From: GCA-2729515 sp036336695
GTDB taxonomy: Bacteria > Myxococcota_A > UBA9160 > SMWR01
Reading direction: 5' to 3'
Assembly (NCBI GenBank): GCA_036336695.1
Contig: JAYZFQ010000089.1
Span: forward strand, 1-20,304
DNA length: 20,304 bases
Shown here: positions 19,514 to 20,304 of the stretch, piece after piece
How positions within the stretch are numbered: the first letter of the stretch is position 1
Layout of the letters: every line of letters starts with the position of its first letter
The notes under the pieces: generated by a model
Told to the model about the DNA's origin: nothing
Seen by the model: only the letters and a program-made list of their open reading frames with translations
The model's database searches: none
Position numbers and translations under genes: made by a program

Positions 19514-19542
19514 AAGGTACGGAGGGGGCCGTGCAGGGTCAA
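19514..19542 (-). promoter_or_regulatory. Probable promoter of larE (leaderless start)
   Basis: On the minus strand: -35 TTGACC (19542-19537, 5 of 6 to consensus), 17-nt spacer, -10 TACCTT (19519-19514, with T, A and final T kept). The -10 ends 6 nt before GTG 19507, so transcription would begin at or beside the start codon. That would explain the missing Shine-Dalgarno. Confidence 0.45.
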
Positions 19543-19548
19543 CCACGG

Positions 19549-19554
19549 TATCCT
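19549..19554 (+). promoter_or_regulatory. Possible -10 element of ddl
   Basis: TATCCT (4 of 6 to TATAAT) lies 21 nt before the ddl ATG, far enough for a short leader containing the GGGAGGAGG ribosome site. No -35 can be recognised. It lies about 10 nt upstream of the larE -35 on the other strand. Confidence 0.25.
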
Positions 19555-19565
19555 CGCGGAGCCCT

Positions 19566-19574
19566 GGGAGGAGG
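19566..19574 (+). promoter_or_regulatory. Ribosome binding site of ddl
   Basis: GGGAGGAGG directly before ATG 19576. Pairing of its 5' part (GGGAGG) leaves a 4-nt spacer, so the site is strong though close. Confidence 0.6.
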
Positions 19575-19575
19575 A

Positions 19576-20304
19576 ATGAGCAAGATTCGCCTCGGTTTGC
19601 TCTTCGGAGGCCCTTCCGTCGAGCACGAGGTTTCGATCGCATCGGCAACCGCGATCCACAGGGCGCTGGACCCGGCGCGCTACGACGTGATGCTGCTCGC
19701 TGTGGACCGCGCGGGACAATGGCATTGCGGTCCTCCCGAGCGACCGCCGTCGGCATCCCTCGACGGAGCCATCGTCTCCTTCCAGGCAACCGCCGGCCCG
19801 CGCGAACTGGTGCGGTGGGAGGGCGAGCGCGTCGAGCCCGCGGGAACGCTGGACGTCATCTTTCCCATCGTTCACGGCCGGGGCGGCGAAGACGGTTCGC
19901 TCCAGGGCCTGCTGGAACTGGCCGGCGTGCCCTACGTCGGCTCGGGCGTGCTCGGGTCGGCGCTACAAATGGACAAGGAGACTTCCAAGCGCCTGTTCGC
20001 CGCCGCAGGCCTCCCCGTGCTCGAATGGACGCTGGTCCATGGGCGGGAACTCGGCCGCGACCCGGAAGCGACGGCAGCCCGGGTCCTGGAGGAGGTCGGC
20101 GTGCCCCTGTTCGTCAAGCCCGCGAACCAGGGCTCCTCAGTCGGCATCCACAAGGTGAGCCGGGCCGAGGCGCTGCTTCCAGCCCGCCACGACGCCGCGC
20201 GCTACGACCGGAAGATTCTCTGCGAGCGCGCGGTCGACGCGCGAGAGATCGAGGTCGCGCTCCTCGGGATCGACCCGATCGAGGCCTCGGTCCCGGGAGA
20301 AATT
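19576..20304 (+). CDS. ddl: D-alanine--D-alanine ligase (partial, runs off the right edge)
   Basis: The first 243 codons are in the window. The enzyme joins two D-Ala using ATP to supply the peptidoglycan precursor, in the cytosol. It begins MSKIRLGLLFGGPSVEHEVS, with GGPSVEHEVS forming the substrate/ATP-side loop and the family's conserved E-H-E-V-S. Then come the ATP-grasp N-terminal landmarks FPIVHGRGGEDGSLQGLLE, GVPYVGSGVLGSALQMDKE and FVKPANQGSSVGIHKV. The catalytic C-terminal part is beyond the edge. The homology start and a strong Shine-Dalgarno agree on ATG 19576. The gene is divergent from larE with a 68-bp gap. No mur genes are visible on this side. Confidence 0.95.
   Translation, partial: MSKIRLGLLFGGPSVEHEVSIASATAIHRALDPARYDVMLLAVDRAGQWHCGPPERPPSASLDGAIVSFQATAGPRELVRWEGERVEPAGTLDVIFPIVHGRGGEDGSLQGLLELAGVPYVGSGVLGSALQMDKETSKRLFAAAGLPVLEWTLVHGRELGRDPEATAARVLEEVGVPLFVKPANQGSSVGIHKVSRAEALLPARHDAARYDRKILCERAVDAREIEVALLGIDPIEASVPGEI

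Overview
The window is a GC-rich (by eye about two-thirds G+C), densely packed chromosomal segment from a Gram-negative bacterium. Evidence for that type is a GatCAB amidotransferase, a PEP-CTERM (exosortase-sorted) protein, an AsmA-like protein, a glycine-zipper envelope protein and a D-Ala-D-Ala ligase. The gene style fits a Myxococcota/Desulfobacterota-type ('deltaproteobacterial') lineage, but nothing here fixes the taxon. I see no tRNA, rRNA, transposase, integrase, phage gene or CRISPR array. The region looks like core genome rather than an island.

Layout, left to right. Bases 1-95 (-) hold the first 31 codons of a probable Crp/Fnr-type cyclic-nucleotide-binding protein. A 265-base divergent gap follows, with a 14-bp perfect palindrome (295-308). 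Next, on +, come a three-PAS hybrid histidine kinase (361-2715) and uvrA (2754-5588). uvrA meets a TMTC-like membrane protein with TPRs (5589-7625, -) stop codon to stop codon with no base between them. A small Gly-zipper envelope protein (7720-8181, +) faces a short PEP-CTERM protein (8243-8863, -). A non-coding stretch of about 390 bases (8864-9256) lies upstream of the PEP-CTERM gene.

From 15794 down to 9257 the minus strand carries one compact probable operon: gatC, gatA, gatB, an AsmA-like gene, ilvE and a membrane metallophosphoesterase. The junctions are 4-nt overlaps (GTGA) at gatC/gatA and gatA/gatB, a 2-nt gap at gatB/asmA-like, a 17-nt overlap at asmA-like/ilvE and a short gap before the last gene. 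A 50-bp divergent region with an imperfect inverted repeat separates it from a + strand pair: a DEAD-box RNA helicase and a LOG-family phosphoribohydrolase, again joined by a GTGA overlap. Facing them on the minus strand are larE (GTG start) and a C45-like protein that starts inside the larE stop (TTGA overlap). This second protein lacks a visible catalytic cysteine. The window ends inside ddl (+).

No clearly new system stands out. The most unusual points are: the cysteine-less C45-like partner of an orphan LarE; the 27-nt imperfect repeat covering the tail of that gene; the probable CTG start of the metallophosphoesterase; the coupling of GatCAB to an AsmA-like gene, ilvE and a phosphoesterase; and signs of leaderless transcription at some operon-leading genes.
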